From Haplomitrium mnioides (lineage: Eukaryota; Marchantiophyta; Haplomitriopsida; Calobryales), in NCBI GenBank assembly GCA_049999725.1, contig JBNGIS010020660.1:1-51522 (forward strand): 51,522 bases of DNA. The letters run 5' to 3'. Below, piece after piece: positions 1 to 11,099 of this stretch. The notes beneath the pieces were generated by a model. It made no database searches. It saw only the letters and a list, made by a program, of their open reading frames with translations, and was not told the DNA's origin. The translations under genes were made by a program, and so were the position numbers. The number at the start of each line of letters is the position of its first letter. Positions within the stretch are counted from its first letter, which is position 1.

Positions 1-360
1 AACCCTATGCGCGCATAGACTTTGATTTGCAAGCGAAATGTACAACGTACAAAAACTCTTGTACGGAACTTAAAACCTAGCTTCTTGTCAATCTTTGTTG
101 TGGAATGTTGAGCTGGTGAGTTCGAATTCCTATACGCGCATAGACTTTGGGGTGGAGTGTTTGGATGGTGAGTTTGGATTCCTAGGTGCACCTAGACTTT
201 CGGGTGGAGTGTTCAGTTGGTGAGTTCGGATTACTATGCGTGCATAGACTTTGGGGTGGAGTGTTCACTTGTTGAGCTTAGATTCCTAAGCGCACCTAGA
301 CTTTGGGGTGGAGTGTTCACATGTTGAGCTTGGATTCCTATGCTCGCATAGACTTTGGGA
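1..360 (+). repeat. GCGC-palindrome array, right subterminal, copy A
   Basis: About six units of roughly 57 bp each carry a palindrome flanked on the right by GACTTTGGGGTGGAGTGTTC. The first is a perfect 14-bp palindrome CTATGCGCGCATAG at 5-18. Another, CTAGGTGCACCTAG at 182-195, has different arms but is again a perfect palindrome. Other units are imperfect in ways that mostly fit CpG decay (CG to TG or CA). Confidence 0.85.
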
Positions 361-1201
361 TGAAAGTCCACGCCTTCCAAAAGTTCTACTTCTCATTCAC
401 AACCTTTATGCTTCTTCATACAAAAACTACCGTTTACAACTTTGTTTGTACACAGGTCATAGACTCTTTTATAGATCTTAAGACCTTTGTTTGGTTGAAT
501 CAAGTCTAAAACTTGGACATGTTTCCTGTTTACAATCTTAATGCAATCTCCTAAGCTACTACCTTTTTGATTCTGAACTATGAAATATTTTTAATTGCTG
601 GAACCTTTTTGAAAGCCTACATTCACTTTTGATTGCATGAATTTTCAACTTAAACTCAAAGCTTCCTTTCTTCTTGACGTTTAAAATAAAGCTCCTAAAT
701 CGATGTAATGTTTCTTTTTCTTTTTCTTTGTTTTTGTATTTGCTATTGCAAAGTTATTCCCTTGACTACTAGTCCCCTTAGGCATTTTCTTTGTGTTTTG
801 TAATATTTTTCCAACAAAAAAGTTTGAAAGAGCACCATGTCTACGCACGCCTCAAGTTTGTGCAATGAAACATATTTCAAAATCGTTTCTTGTGACGTGT
901 ATTTAAATTTTTGGGCTTAGAATTGTAATCAATGATAAATGCAATTTTTTGATGAAAACTTACTATAATTTTTGTGATTTTAAACAAATTCAAGTTTTCC
1001 AATGTTTTTATAAAAACTAGTAATATTGATTGATTTTGCATAACAAAATTGACTTTCACTCTATTACGCTCGCTAAAATGACCAAAAACAAATCCAAGAA
1101 ACTCACGTACTTTTTGTTTTTTAAAATTAACTTTTTTTAATGTTTTTTTATATGAAAAATCACAATTTTTCCAAAAAAAAAATAATAATTCTTGTTCTGA
1201 C

Positions 1202-1233
1202 TAGCCTGTTCTTGGTTCAAAGTAGTGGCTGTT
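1202..1233 (+). repeat. Terminal inverted repeat, right end of copy A
   Basis: Read on the minus strand, the end carries CCACTACTTTGAACCAAG, followed by a short AACAGGCTA-like block. The same block occurs at 39558 (left end of copy 1), 48108 (right end of copy 1) and 49344 (copy C). The exact outer base is uncertain by a few nucleotides. Confidence 0.75.
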
Positions 1234-2939
1234 GTGACTGACTTTCTGTCTTTGATATGAGAACATGCATTGCCATCCATGCATAGACTCCCTAAAATAT
1301 GCTATAAAACAACTTTTAAGAAAGTTTGACCTCGATTATGAGAGAATCTATGATTGTGAGAATGGTTGTGTGTTGTAGAGAGCCAAATATGCTTTTTATA
1401 AAGAATGTTCACATAGTGGGTAACCAAATTTGAGGCATGTAGGGACATCGCACCAACCTACAAAGGTCTTGAGGCAATTTCCATAATTCCGAGGCAAGAA
1501 AGGTTATGTGCCACTTCTCCCATTTTTAAATTAATGACTTGGCATCATGAGAATAGAAGCACACACAACATGATCCACCACACTATAGATTTGAAGGTAT
1601 AGAGGCATATAATAGTCTTTTCATTACTCTTAAAACTAACAAATATAATTGTGACCATTTCCATTGCACCAACTACTTATCAGTCACTACTTGGATGGCA
1701 TTTATTGTGAAAATAATCTTGCACACAAGTGGATTTAGCACTTTTGACTTTGAGGTGACTTTAACATTCACAAAGAAAAAGGTGAATGGATTGAGTGTCA
1801 CACTTCTAAATTTGATCAGTATGTCAGTGTGTTAACAAGCATCATCATACTAGATTATAGAAGTTTTGCAAACAGAGTTGTGCTTTTCAAGGGTAGATAA
1901 GTAGATCCATCTTGGTCTCTTAAGCCTTAACACAATATAAAGTATTGAGATTCTAGTTTGTGAGAGGTCAATTTCTTGAAGGAATTGAGTTTCTCATAGA
2001 AGATAGACTACGTGCTTCAAAAACAAGTAGAAAAAGTGCTTTTCCAACACTATGAGGTACAAAGTTTTGTAAAGAACAATCATTCACAAAGAATTGAGGT
2101 CTACAAGGGTTTTAGACGATTATGTAAAAGTTTATTTCCCAAAAACATGGAAAACAAAGTAGGTTACATATACATCTAGCAAAACAATACAAGACTCATG
2201 TGCAACTTATGGTCAAAAATGGCCCTCCACATATTGGGTCTTCAAAGAGGTTTAAAAGGTAGGCAAGAAAGTTGAAGAATGCATAATTGGGTTATCTTAT
2301 TTGGATGAGACTAAAGGAAACTAAGTTGTTGTAGTTTGTAAGAAAAACCAAGAGAGTCTTCAAAGGAATATGACCTTGGGATAATTATTCCATTTGAGCA
2401 TGTAAGAAATGACAACACAACATACACCAAGATATTACTAGAAAATATTCTAAGATGTCAATCAACTCGTAAGTGAGTATATTGCATTCTCTACACATCA
2501 AGGTTTTTCAATATATAGTAAGGCTATATTTAGAGTGTTTGTTGTCCACAAAAATAGCATGAACTGCTGAGCTTGTTCAGCTTCATTGGCTTTACCTTGT
2601 GGTAACTTTAGTGAGTAATCCTTTGTGAAATTTAGAAATAAATCCTAAATTGAATAGATTGGAGGGGTGATACTACTGAGAAGAAGCCAAAGACAGTCCC
2701 AAGTTCCACAATACGACATGATAGAGTGCACTCCAGCCAACTCTTTCTATAATTATACCTCATTTGATGGTTAAATCTATGGTTCAAAGCAAAAAGAAAC
2801 AACACATGTACGGCTAGTGCAATCCATTGTGTCGCTTCCCCCATGTAAAGTTGGATGAGTTTAGTGATGGAAAGAAGTAACAGTTATCATGCTCTATGAA
2901 CATGAGTACCATGTATTATCTTGTTCCCTAACCTACTTA
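1234..2939. other. AT-rich DNA, no gene recognised
   Basis: No open frame here is long enough or resembles a family I know. Short open frames such as the minus-strand one at 2632-2844 have no recognisable motif. The stretch may be the upstream part of the family-X repeat starting near 2940, but I could not align it with the second copy. Confidence 0.5.
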
Positions 2940-3960
2940 GAGGTACTCTAATCATGTATTATTATAATTTTTGTTAATACTTTGTTGTCAAGCAATGCAA
3001 TAAGTGGAGATGTTTGTGACACAACTACAAGGAAAAAAAATTAAAGCAGCCCATTCCTCACTTCACGACTATAGGTATATCAATGACTAGATGTGTTACG
3101 TGCTTTGTTGTCTTCTCTTGAGTAGTTAAAAACAATAGAAATGTTGAGAAAATTTTATTCTGTGATGTAGAGGTTGTGTATGCAAACCTTTTGGAGCAAG
3201 GCATACAATGCCGTGAAGCAAAGAAGTAGTTTGGTGCTTCTTGTAAAGAGCATTGCTTGCAAGGTCTTTTGGCAATGTCTATTCAAGTATCAACCAACAA
3301 TATCTTTTGTGTCTTAATAGTTTGCCTATAGCTCGAGTGGTGTTGATCATGCACTTGTCTTGGCTCTCTCCAGATTTTTAAAAGTGGTGTTAGTGATCAT
3401 GATCCTAGCAAGTAATATCAATTGGAAGATTTTAAAGCCAATGTGTTGAGATGTTTTGACATATAAAAGCATGCATAGCGCAAAGAAGAAATCTCTGTAT
3501 TACCTACAATATATCCATGATGGCAACTCATTGGGAGTATGTAGCGGATGTTTGTTGCATGAAAACAAAATTTCAGTTATTGTTATAGTGTCGTCAAATG
3601 AGAATGCCTCAAGATGCAAAACATTTGGGAGAAGATTTGCAATTGTGATAGGGATAAGCATGGGAAAATGCATCTAAATCAAGCAAAGTCAAAAATGTTA
3701 GTAGATCATTTCACAAACCTAATGCTAGTCAATAAAAGTACATAAATGCAACTAGAAAGATCACGAGCTCAAAAAATCGCTATTTTTTGGTAGAGGAGGT
3801 GCTTTGGAAGAAACAAAGAAACATGTTAGTTTTTGTCAATTGTATGATTTAATCCTTTTAAAGTGTTTATTTTATATGGTTCTTTATACTTACCAACAAA
3901 AACTATAGATACTATTTGCAAGCTATTTCCATTCATTTATTCATGTTGACAAATTAAAAG
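2940..3960 (+). repeat. Interspersed repeat family X, copy 1
   Basis: This stretch aligns by eye with the reverse complement of 30820-31800. Shared landmarks are an ACTACAAGGAAA block near 3025, a GTAGAGGTTGT block near 3170, a block around 3430-3720, and AGAAACAAAGAAACAT near 3810. Open fragments exist in both copies; the better one, on the minus strand of the second copy, contains SYDGNDWEHVGGKF. I do not recognise the protein. It could be a decayed transposon gene or a duplicated host gene with introns. Confidence 0.55.
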
Positions 3961-5299
3961 ACTAGTTTGGATTTTAAGTAGACTACGAAGGCTATGTTTA
4001 AGTCTACATTTTCTCGTTACATCCAAAAATTTCCATGACCTTAGTAGAAAGATTGATCTAGACTTGTTGTTGGGAACTAATGCAAGCATGTGTGAATAAC
4101 TTGAAACTATGTTTCAAGTTACTTATGTTGTAGTATGTTTTTAAATTGGATGCATTAATTTTCAAATCTCAAGACGTTTTCTTTCTAGATTTGAAAAGTT
4201 GGAGAAATTATTTTGGATCTTTAATCATAAGTGAATACATTTATTGAGGATTGAATGGGGAGGAATGAAAAAAAACTATTGTAGCTATATTGCTCATATG
4301 ATAGTGCTTGTAGATTACACAATTATATAGTGTGTTGTAGGTGGCAGTAGGAAGAGATCTCCAGCTTTCTCAAAAAAAATTAAAGGTGAATATGTGTTCT
4401 AAATTGGAATTAGTAACTCATATTTTCATATTTTTGCATCACGTTTGATACAAAGAATGTGGCAAAATATTTAGAAGAACCTCATGTTTTGGTTTAAAAA
4501 AATGACTCTTGTAGAAGAAATCAAGAACCAATTACTTTAAGTGAATCACCATGACAAAAAAGAAAGAAAAGAAACCAAATGAGACTGATGGGAAAAAGGC
4601 ATCATCATCCTCAAACCTAACTGCAATCGAATCCATGCTCTACCTCATTGGAAAATTTGTTGTTTGGTAATATAGCTAAAATGTTATTCTTGTTTGTCTT
4701 TGCATTTTTATTTTCTTCTTTCATAAGAGTTTGCAAAGGGTGATGGAGTGAACCTCAAAACTATGTTGGATCTTTCCACTTTGGCAATAGGCAAAGCAAC
4801 ATACTTGCCAAATATTGACATGCACCATTGTAATCCAATTGTTGCTTTATTTTTCCTAGTATGAGTAGAGAAAGTATTTTGACCAAAAGTGGTATCTTGA
4901 GTTGCAAATGATGAGCAAAAACTTTTGGTAGTTGTGAAAGAAGTGAATGTATTGTGCAACTTGAGGTTTCTCAAGATGATTAATTGATTTCACTAATTTG
5001 AGGTTCGCCATTCTACTTTTTGCAATCAGAGTAAATGTATTAACTACTTTTGCTAATTCCAAGTTCCAAGAAGATTAATTGCTATGGTACTCTTACAATT
5101 AATTAGAATAACTTGCAAGTTGATTCTTTGGAGTAATACTTTGCATCTTTTCTACGACATGTAGTTCTCTAGGATTCAAAATTTGCAATCACAACAATCA
5201 AAACGTTGAAGAAAATATTTGAATAATGTTTGGAATGTTTTTCTATTGAAATAAGAAGACGAAAGCAAACATCATAAACAAGTTTTTATTGATTTGAAT
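3961..5299. other. AT-rich DNA, no gene recognised
   Basis: No coding potential that I can support. The two overlapping minus-strand frames at 4708-5062 are short and lack motifs. The stretch ends where gypsy integrase similarity begins, near 5300. Confidence 0.5.
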
Positions 5300-7323
5300 T
5301 CAAAAAGAAAATAGCAAATCTAGTATTTGCTTGATTGGAGTTGTTGTAATCGAACTCCAGTATAGAAAAGAAAATATTCCAATAAGTGTGATGATCATTA
5401 ATAAATGCGCAAATCATACCCTCCATAGTGTGATTAGCACACTCAATCTATCCATTTATTTGAGGATGATAAGTTGTACACATAGAGAGTTTAAATCTCA
5501 AAAATTTGAACAACTCTCACTAGAAATTTCTAGTGAAATGTGGATCTCTATCAGATATTAACATCTTGGCCATTGCATGATAGCAAAAGATATTATGAAA
5601 TGAAAATTTTCCAATTATAGAGCATGTATAATATCCATCATTGGTGCTAAGTGAATTTGTTTGCTAAGCTTTTCCACAAAGACCACAATTATAGTAAACC
5701 TATGAGGTGTGGTCATAAGCAAAGAAACAAGATACAAACTTACATATTCCCAAAAATTAGTAGGAGTTAGTAGTGGTTGAAGAAGTCTAGTTGGATTTCG
5801 ATTTGAAACCTTGTTTCATTGACAACTTTCACAAGAATGAACAAAACCATGAACATCTCCAGCTAAGTTTGGCCACCATAAAGTGTATTGAAGTAATTAT
5901 GTAGTTTTGCCCACTTCAAGATTGTATGAGATTGGAATGTGATGTGTTTCTTACAAACAAGCCATTCAAATCGATCAACTTATAGAACGTATATTTGATA
6001 ACATTGATAGAGAATAACATCCCAAATAGAAAAGTTATGATACTCAATATTTTTGACTGCCAATTGTACTCTATCAAGATTGAAGAAGACATCTTCTTGT
6101 AGCTTTTGTTGATAACCTCTACTAGTTGTTTCATCAAATTGTAGTACACTTATATTTTTTGCCTATCATGTATTAAACCTATGATCCGACCTTTGTGAAA
6201 ATGCATCTAGAATGGTGTGAAACCTTCTCGGCTTGTACTTCAACTTCATGTCAAAGAGGTGTAATTGGTTTTCCCATTGATGATAATGACCTCTCATATT
6301 TTCCAAGTGAGTTGATTGTACTAATGACTTGTGATTGGTGTACATAAGTATAGGGTTTCATAAACAAATTGCTTCCAAACTTTGGTAGTATAAACCATTG
6401 CAAATTGCTCTTGATCATTTGTAAAATAATTCCTCTCTATTGTATTTAATCAACGTGATATGAAGGCAATTGGATGAAGTCCATTTTTAAACTCTTGTTG
6501 TAAAATTGCTCCAATAGAAAAACTAGAAGCATCAAGATCAACAATACAATGTCTATTTGGTCATATGGTTGTAGGATAGACTGAGACAATATCCTATTCT
6601 TGAGTTGTTGAAATGTTGATTGCTCTTTAGTGATCAATTGAAACTTGATCTCTTTGTTTAGAAGATTTATAAATGTTGCAGCAATATGCCCATGATAATG
6701 GTTGAATTATCAATAAAAGCTTCCAAAGACATTGAAGGTTGTAGTGTGCTTTGCTTCATTTAGTATTGGCCACGATATGATAATTTAAAAAATATATATT
6801 ATTTCTCCATCTTGATACCATCTACAAACACCTTTTGCTCTAGATAAGTAGCCTCTTGCTTTTTAAATTCGCATTGGATATCTTGCAACAAAGCTTCCAA
6901 CTCCACAAATTTTGCAATACTTCTTTGAGGTTTTCACGATGCTAAGCTTGAGTTTAGTAAAAGTAAGAATATCATGCCAATATTGACTTATCCAATAACC
7001 CATAAAAAATTTATGCATTTGAAATATAAATATGGTTAGAGCATTAGTGAGACCAATTGTAAAAGCTTTTTGTTCAAAATGCCAATAATTTGTACAAAAA
7101 GTTATCTTTGACACATTAGTTAGCATGATAAAAATTTGTCAATAACCACTTCTAAGTTCCAACTTACAAAATAATTGTGCACCACTCAATTGATTTAACA
7201 AATCATCAACACATGGTAAATAATAAGCATTCTTTATTGTTTAATTGTTCAAGTTGTTATAATATATGCAAAGACAAAATCCACCATCTTTTTTTGGCAC
7301 AATAAATGCTAGTGCTCTTTAAA

Positions 7324-7383
<60 letters not shown>

Positions 7384-7550
7384 GTTGATTATAAGAAGCT
7401 CTTCTTGGTATCAACTCAATTGAAAATGGCATTCTTTAGTCATCTTATAACCCATTTGGCAAATTAACTTGAAATACATCTAAAAACTACTTCAAAATAT
7501 CATCAATCATTAAGGTAGGTATAAACCTTTCTAAAGATCTTGATCATCAC
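5300..7550 (-). pseudogene. Decayed Ty3/gypsy pol fragment (G1)
   Basis: This is the minus-strand remnant of a Ty3/gypsy polyprotein of the same family as the copies at 14468, 16326 and 35015. Read in the direction of the gene, the region before the RT lies near 7450-7550, RT remnants at about 7420-6780, RNase H at about 6640-6400, and integrase down to about 5310, where the sequence matches the integrase core at 35989-36354. Stops and frameshifts are so dense that no domain is intact. A (TA)n tract interrupts the RT. No LTR or gag was found. The 7550 edge meets a broken piece of the TIR transposon, so one probably inserted into or recombined with the other. Confidence 0.75.
7326..7382. repeat. 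(TA)n microsatellite
   Basis: About 28 uninterrupted TA units lie inside the decayed gypsy RT. Confidence 0.97.
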
Positions 7551-7559
7551 TGTATACAT

Positions 7560-8474
7560 TGTTAGCTTCTTTGCAAAATGTTTTTTGAAGAATGACGTAC
7601 TTCTTGAGGATTAGGAGAGCTGCACCATTCCAAAATTAAATCTTGATCAATATCTTCATTATTAGAAAATTTTTTTGTAACATGATCGATGCACTTGGAG
7701 ATAACTCCAACAAAATATTGATTGATTGAGACTCTTTACTAGAATCATTTCCCAAACTATCGTCTAAAAACTCCTCCAAAAGAATTTGGTTTGTTCTAAT
7801 TTCCCAATCTTATTGCGAGGTCTAACTTGAATTGAAATCACTCGTTGTTTGAGTGGTGCTATCGGGGACAACGATTCATCTCCAAAATTGAAACCATCCA
7901 CAAATTGTATGTAATCTGTGTTTTGAACAAACACACTTTGATCATGAATATTGAGGTCTCCCTCACTTGAGGACGAAGAGAGGTCCACAACCATATGGAA
8001 ATTATGAGTTGAACGTCTTTGTGTTGATCTATTAGAGTAGTCAAAAGAAAGATTCATTTTTTACCACTTGATTAGCGACAAAGATCTTGTGCTTGCAAAA
8101 GTTTGTTTCTTTAATCCTCTACGAGCACTAGGTTCCTTCTTTGATCGTTTGCTTGCAAGTTTTTCAATCTTTAATCCTTTGTACGCATTGGATTCACTCC
8201 TTGATCCTGTACGCGCATAGGGTTCAGTCTTTGATCTTATGCACGCATAGGGTTCACCTTCTCGATCTTCTTGGGTGGAGCTATTTGATTAAGCAGAAGC
8301 CATCTTTTTCCCCAATATACTCGTCATCAAACTTGACACTTTTGATAGTCCATCGCTTACCTCCAAAGAATTGCAGTTTGAACAAATCTCAACCTGTTTG
8401 TAAAAAATAACACCTTTTTGTGAAGATGAATCTTGGAATTCTAACCTTTTTTTGTCCTTCAAAACTCCAACCAT
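7560..8474 (-). pseudogene. 5' part of putative transposase gene, copy 2
   Basis: Exon 1 runs leftward from an ATG at 8474 and matches exon 1 of copy 1 (43699-43848). Shared features are KKRLE near the start and KQVEICSN in the middle (the second K-to-stop position differs between copies). A palindrome array fills the intron. Exon 2 (about 8100 down to 7764) shares STRSL, the Ser/Asp-rich block SSEGDLNIHDQ and VFVQN with copy 1 at 44070-44250. Beyond 7764 several short frames with acidic and Ser-rich composition may extend it to about 7560. No catalytic block is present. The exon 1 donor is degenerate here (ACGAGT where copy 1 has GTGAGT), and one in-frame stop interrupts exon 2. Confidence 0.65.
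8140..8265 (+). repeat. Palindrome array in transposase intron 1, copy 2
   Basis: Three or four degenerate units lie between exons 1 and 2 of the minus-strand gene, including TACGCGCATAGGGTTC and ATGCACGCATAGGGTTC. The corresponding array of copy 1 is at 43915-44060. Confidence 0.7.
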
Positions 8475-8930
8475 TGATAAAGCTTACTCAAAATGAACTA
8501 TATGAAGAAAAACTTTTAACAGATATTGTCAACCTCTTACGACCTAACTAAAATATGTGTTTTTAAAGAAAATTTTGAAAAACGACAAAATTAGAAACTT
8601 TTTGTGAAGAAAATTAAAAAAGAAATTGGAAAGACGAAAACATCAATGCATCATATACTTACTTTGTTTTTTGCACCATACAATTCTACGTGTCAAGAGC
8701 TTCGTGAATCATTTTTTGGCAAGCAAAGGCATTTTTTGAAATTTAGGTAAAAAAAAACGTGAGTGGAAAGTTTCTTTCCATTGTCGCAAAGTTACTTTCT
8801 AGTTTTTTTTCTTATCATCTTTGTTTCTGCATTTCCTTGTTATTTTGCCGTTTTCAGCCATTAGATTTTTTTGAACTTTTGTTCATAAGATTTTTCACCT
8901 CAAATTCTACAAGTTTTAACTTTCTAGAAA
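8475..8930. promoter_or_regulatory. Divergent intergenic promoter, copy 2
   Basis: This 456-bp spacer separates the two divergent start sites and aligns by eye with the 464-bp spacer at 43235-43698. A conserved ACGTGTCAAGAGCT block (near 8687) contains an ACGT core of the kind bound by plant bZIP factors. The TATA-like sequences of copy 1 are recognisable but mutated here (AGTATATGATG on the minus strand, GGTAAAAAA on the plus strand). Confidence 0.55.
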
Positions 8931-11099
8931 ATAACATCACAAGTAAATGTTTTCTGACCACCTCAACCAAAGCCTTACAGGTATTTGGATGTTATTAAGG
9001 CTTGGAGCTAGAAAAATTGGACTGAGAATGGTTGGTAAATTGTGGATTCTTGAAAGATCCTAATCAACACCTTTACCTTTTTGCTATGGAAGGTGAGAAA
9101 TTCAACTTCGGTATTGTTGTCCAAATCACGATGATAAGAGAGAGCCAACGAGCCAACATCGGTCTGCTTGTGCAGTCTGAGGATGCCATTACCCTATACA
9201 AGTCATCTCTCAAACGATTTGTTTTTTCCGAAATGAATGAGAGGGACATTTTTGCCAAGCATCTTAAGAGGGCAAGGTAAGATTTTAAAACCCTTTCTCA
9301 TTGGTTTTCTTTCTTGACTTACTCGGAACCATATGTGCGCATGGACATGGGAGTACTTGCGAGTATGGATATGGGATTCCTCGCTTGCATGGACCTTGGA
9401 GTCCATGCGCGCATGGACCTAGAAGTCTAGATGCGCTTGGATTTGGGAGTCCATGCGCACATGGACTTGTGAGTGGTTGCGCGCCTTGACTCACATTGTC
9501 AAGTACTTGCGCACATGGACTTGTGAGTGTTTGTGCGCCTTGACTCACATTATCAAGTACCTGTACGCATGGACTCTTTGGTCCATGCGCGCCTGGACTC
9601 CTAGGTCCATTCGCATATAGGGTTTCAGCTCACTCAATTTTTTGTGGACTTTGTAGATGGCTACCTTGACGTGAAGCGCGTCGAACAAGATTTTATTAAG
9701 ATGGCCATCAACATCAAAACTCCTGAAGTCTAAGTAGGAGATCCATATTCAGTAGCTTGTGCCACATCATAGCGTGGCAACCATGCCAACTGCAACAACG
9801 TTAGAAACATCTGCTCCAAAAAAAATGTGGTGGAGTTAGTCAAAGCTCCAAAAAAGAAAAAACACGTTGTCACAAAGAAAATACCTATGCGAGGTCCAAT
9901 TATTGAGGAGGAGCGAGCCCCCTCCCAATCTCCAACAAGGTCTTCTTCTGCGGCCCTCTCCTCTTCAACACTGAGTAGCTCAAGGGAGGAGTGTGAGCTG
10001 GAGTCATCTCAAACTCCAACATCAAGAGCGAAAAGGCAATCCCACAAAGGGTTATGAATATTTCAAGAGCGTGAGCAAGTGGAACCTCAAGCAATGCTTG
10101 AAGAAGATTAAAATATAATCAGAGATTCTGCAATCTAGCGATGCAGAGTCCGAGAGGAAACGACTACTATTCAGCTAGAAAATTTAAATCTTTTGAAACT
10201 TGAAATGGACAATGGAGGGACATTCCAGATTAGGAGGTTGAATGAAGACTTTGTTGAGCTTCTAGCGTAGAGAATACTCACAAACAAATGTGCACACATG
10301 TTTTTTAATTGTTGTTATTGACCCGAAGTGCGAGCTAAGGGATAGATCAGAGTTTGATATAAGGAACCTTGACAAGTATCGACACCAGATTGTAGGAGGC
10401 AATCACGGTGTTGCATCAAAGAAACTTCTTATTACAAAATACAAAGCAAAGAACTCGATGTTTTTGCTCTGAAATTGCTATGTTTACGTGGGCCTAACAC
10501 CAACAGAGGCTTGTATTTTTGCAACGGATGACAGTTACGACCAAAGATACAGGATGGAAATAACCTCTATTTAGAAGGTTGAATATTGGCATGAGAGGTT
10601 TGTAGAGAGTGGGATGGTGTCATCATAGAAATTAAAAAGATAGCTAGTGATGGAGACCTTCGAGATCAAGCCCAAGTCGACGCTTGAGAAGACAATCACT
10701 TTTCAAGTCAATTAGTTTGAACTGACGTTTCGAAGTGGTGAGCTCTAGGATTTACAATAGAGCATTTTTTCTATGAGGGAGAAGAATACAAGGAAGGGTC
10801 AGAAGCCGAAGGCCAAGGAATTACTAAGAATGGAGGACATGAAGTGGACACCTTGGAGGTCCTTTCAAAGTCTTCTTAACAAAGTAAAAATATCACTTTT
10901 GACACGCAAGGAAGCCAAAGAGCTTTCAATGGAATAAATATCTCACAAGGCAAAAAGACATAAAGTTTTGGCAATTATGGTGAAATCTTTTTGCTCCAAA
11001 GTTTATTCCAATAGCTGGGAAGAAGCAAGACAGGAGTACCCTCTCCACATTGAGGAGTCAAAGATGGTTGCATTTTTCTCCAGCTTTGAGAAGCTTTTG
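8931..11099 (+). pseudogene. ParB-methyltransferase gene, exons 1-2, copy 2
   Basis: Exon 1 (8931-9276) starts with ATA where copy 1 has ATG and keeps QPKPYRYL, GFLKDPNQHLYLFA, VVQITM and RANIGLLVQS; I do not recognise this domain. A 352-bp intron (9277-9628, GTAAG...CAG) follows. Exon 2 (9629-11099) contains VDFVDGYLDVKRVE, a Lys-rich and then Ser-rich linker (about 9830-10050), and a segment shared with copy 1 (VREETTTIQLENLN). From 10290 there are 270 codons in one frame with the signature IVGGNHGVASKK (near 10392), then YVYVGLTPTEA and an RYRMEITSI block. This matches the pattern of ParB/sulfiredoxin-fold domains (G-N-H-x-x-A followed by a hydrophobic strand and a T-x-E helix). Eight in-frame stops, six of them TAG, and a frameshift near 10300 make it a pseudogene. 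The exon ends at a clean GTAAGT donor. Confidence 0.7.
9277..9628 (+). other. Intron 1 of ParB-methyltransferase gene with array
   Basis: Donor AAG|GTAAG at 9277 and acceptor GGTTTCAG at 9628; coding similarity to copy 1 stops and resumes exactly at these sites. The interior (about 9335-9625) holds seven or eight palindrome units of roughly 40 bp. One is a perfect 18-bp palindrome, GTCCATGCGCGCATGGAC at 9401-9418. Copy 1 has the equivalent intron at 42415-42874. Confidence 0.8.

Larger units (their letters stand above)
1..1233 (+). mobile_element. Right end of TIR transposon, copy A
   Basis: This is the right-hand end of the TIR transposon family described at 39558-48108. It runs from a palindrome array (1-360) through about 840 bp of AT-rich subterminal DNA to the terminal repeat at 1202-1233. 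It aligns by eye along its length with 46990-48108 (same orientation) and with 49344-50575 (inverted), with the same order of landmarks: array, a T-rich tract, a segment containing GACGTGTATTT, an AT-rich tract, then the terminal repeat. No coding sequence is visible. The rest of the copy lies left of the window. Confidence 0.8.

Noticed and set aside
1202-1233. CACTA superfamily assignment from the CACTAC terminus
   Set aside because: Other ends read CCGCTAC or CTGCTAC, so CACTAC is a CpG-decay product, and the transposase blocks are not those I associate with CACTA elements.
2632-2844. Ty1/copia RNase H remnant
   Set aside because: A few residues recalled copia motifs, but the alignment did not hold over more than a short stretch.
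9285-9548. Cys/Pro-rich repetitive protein from the intron array
   Set aside because: The frames (both strands) are translations of the palindrome repeats inside a well-supported intron.
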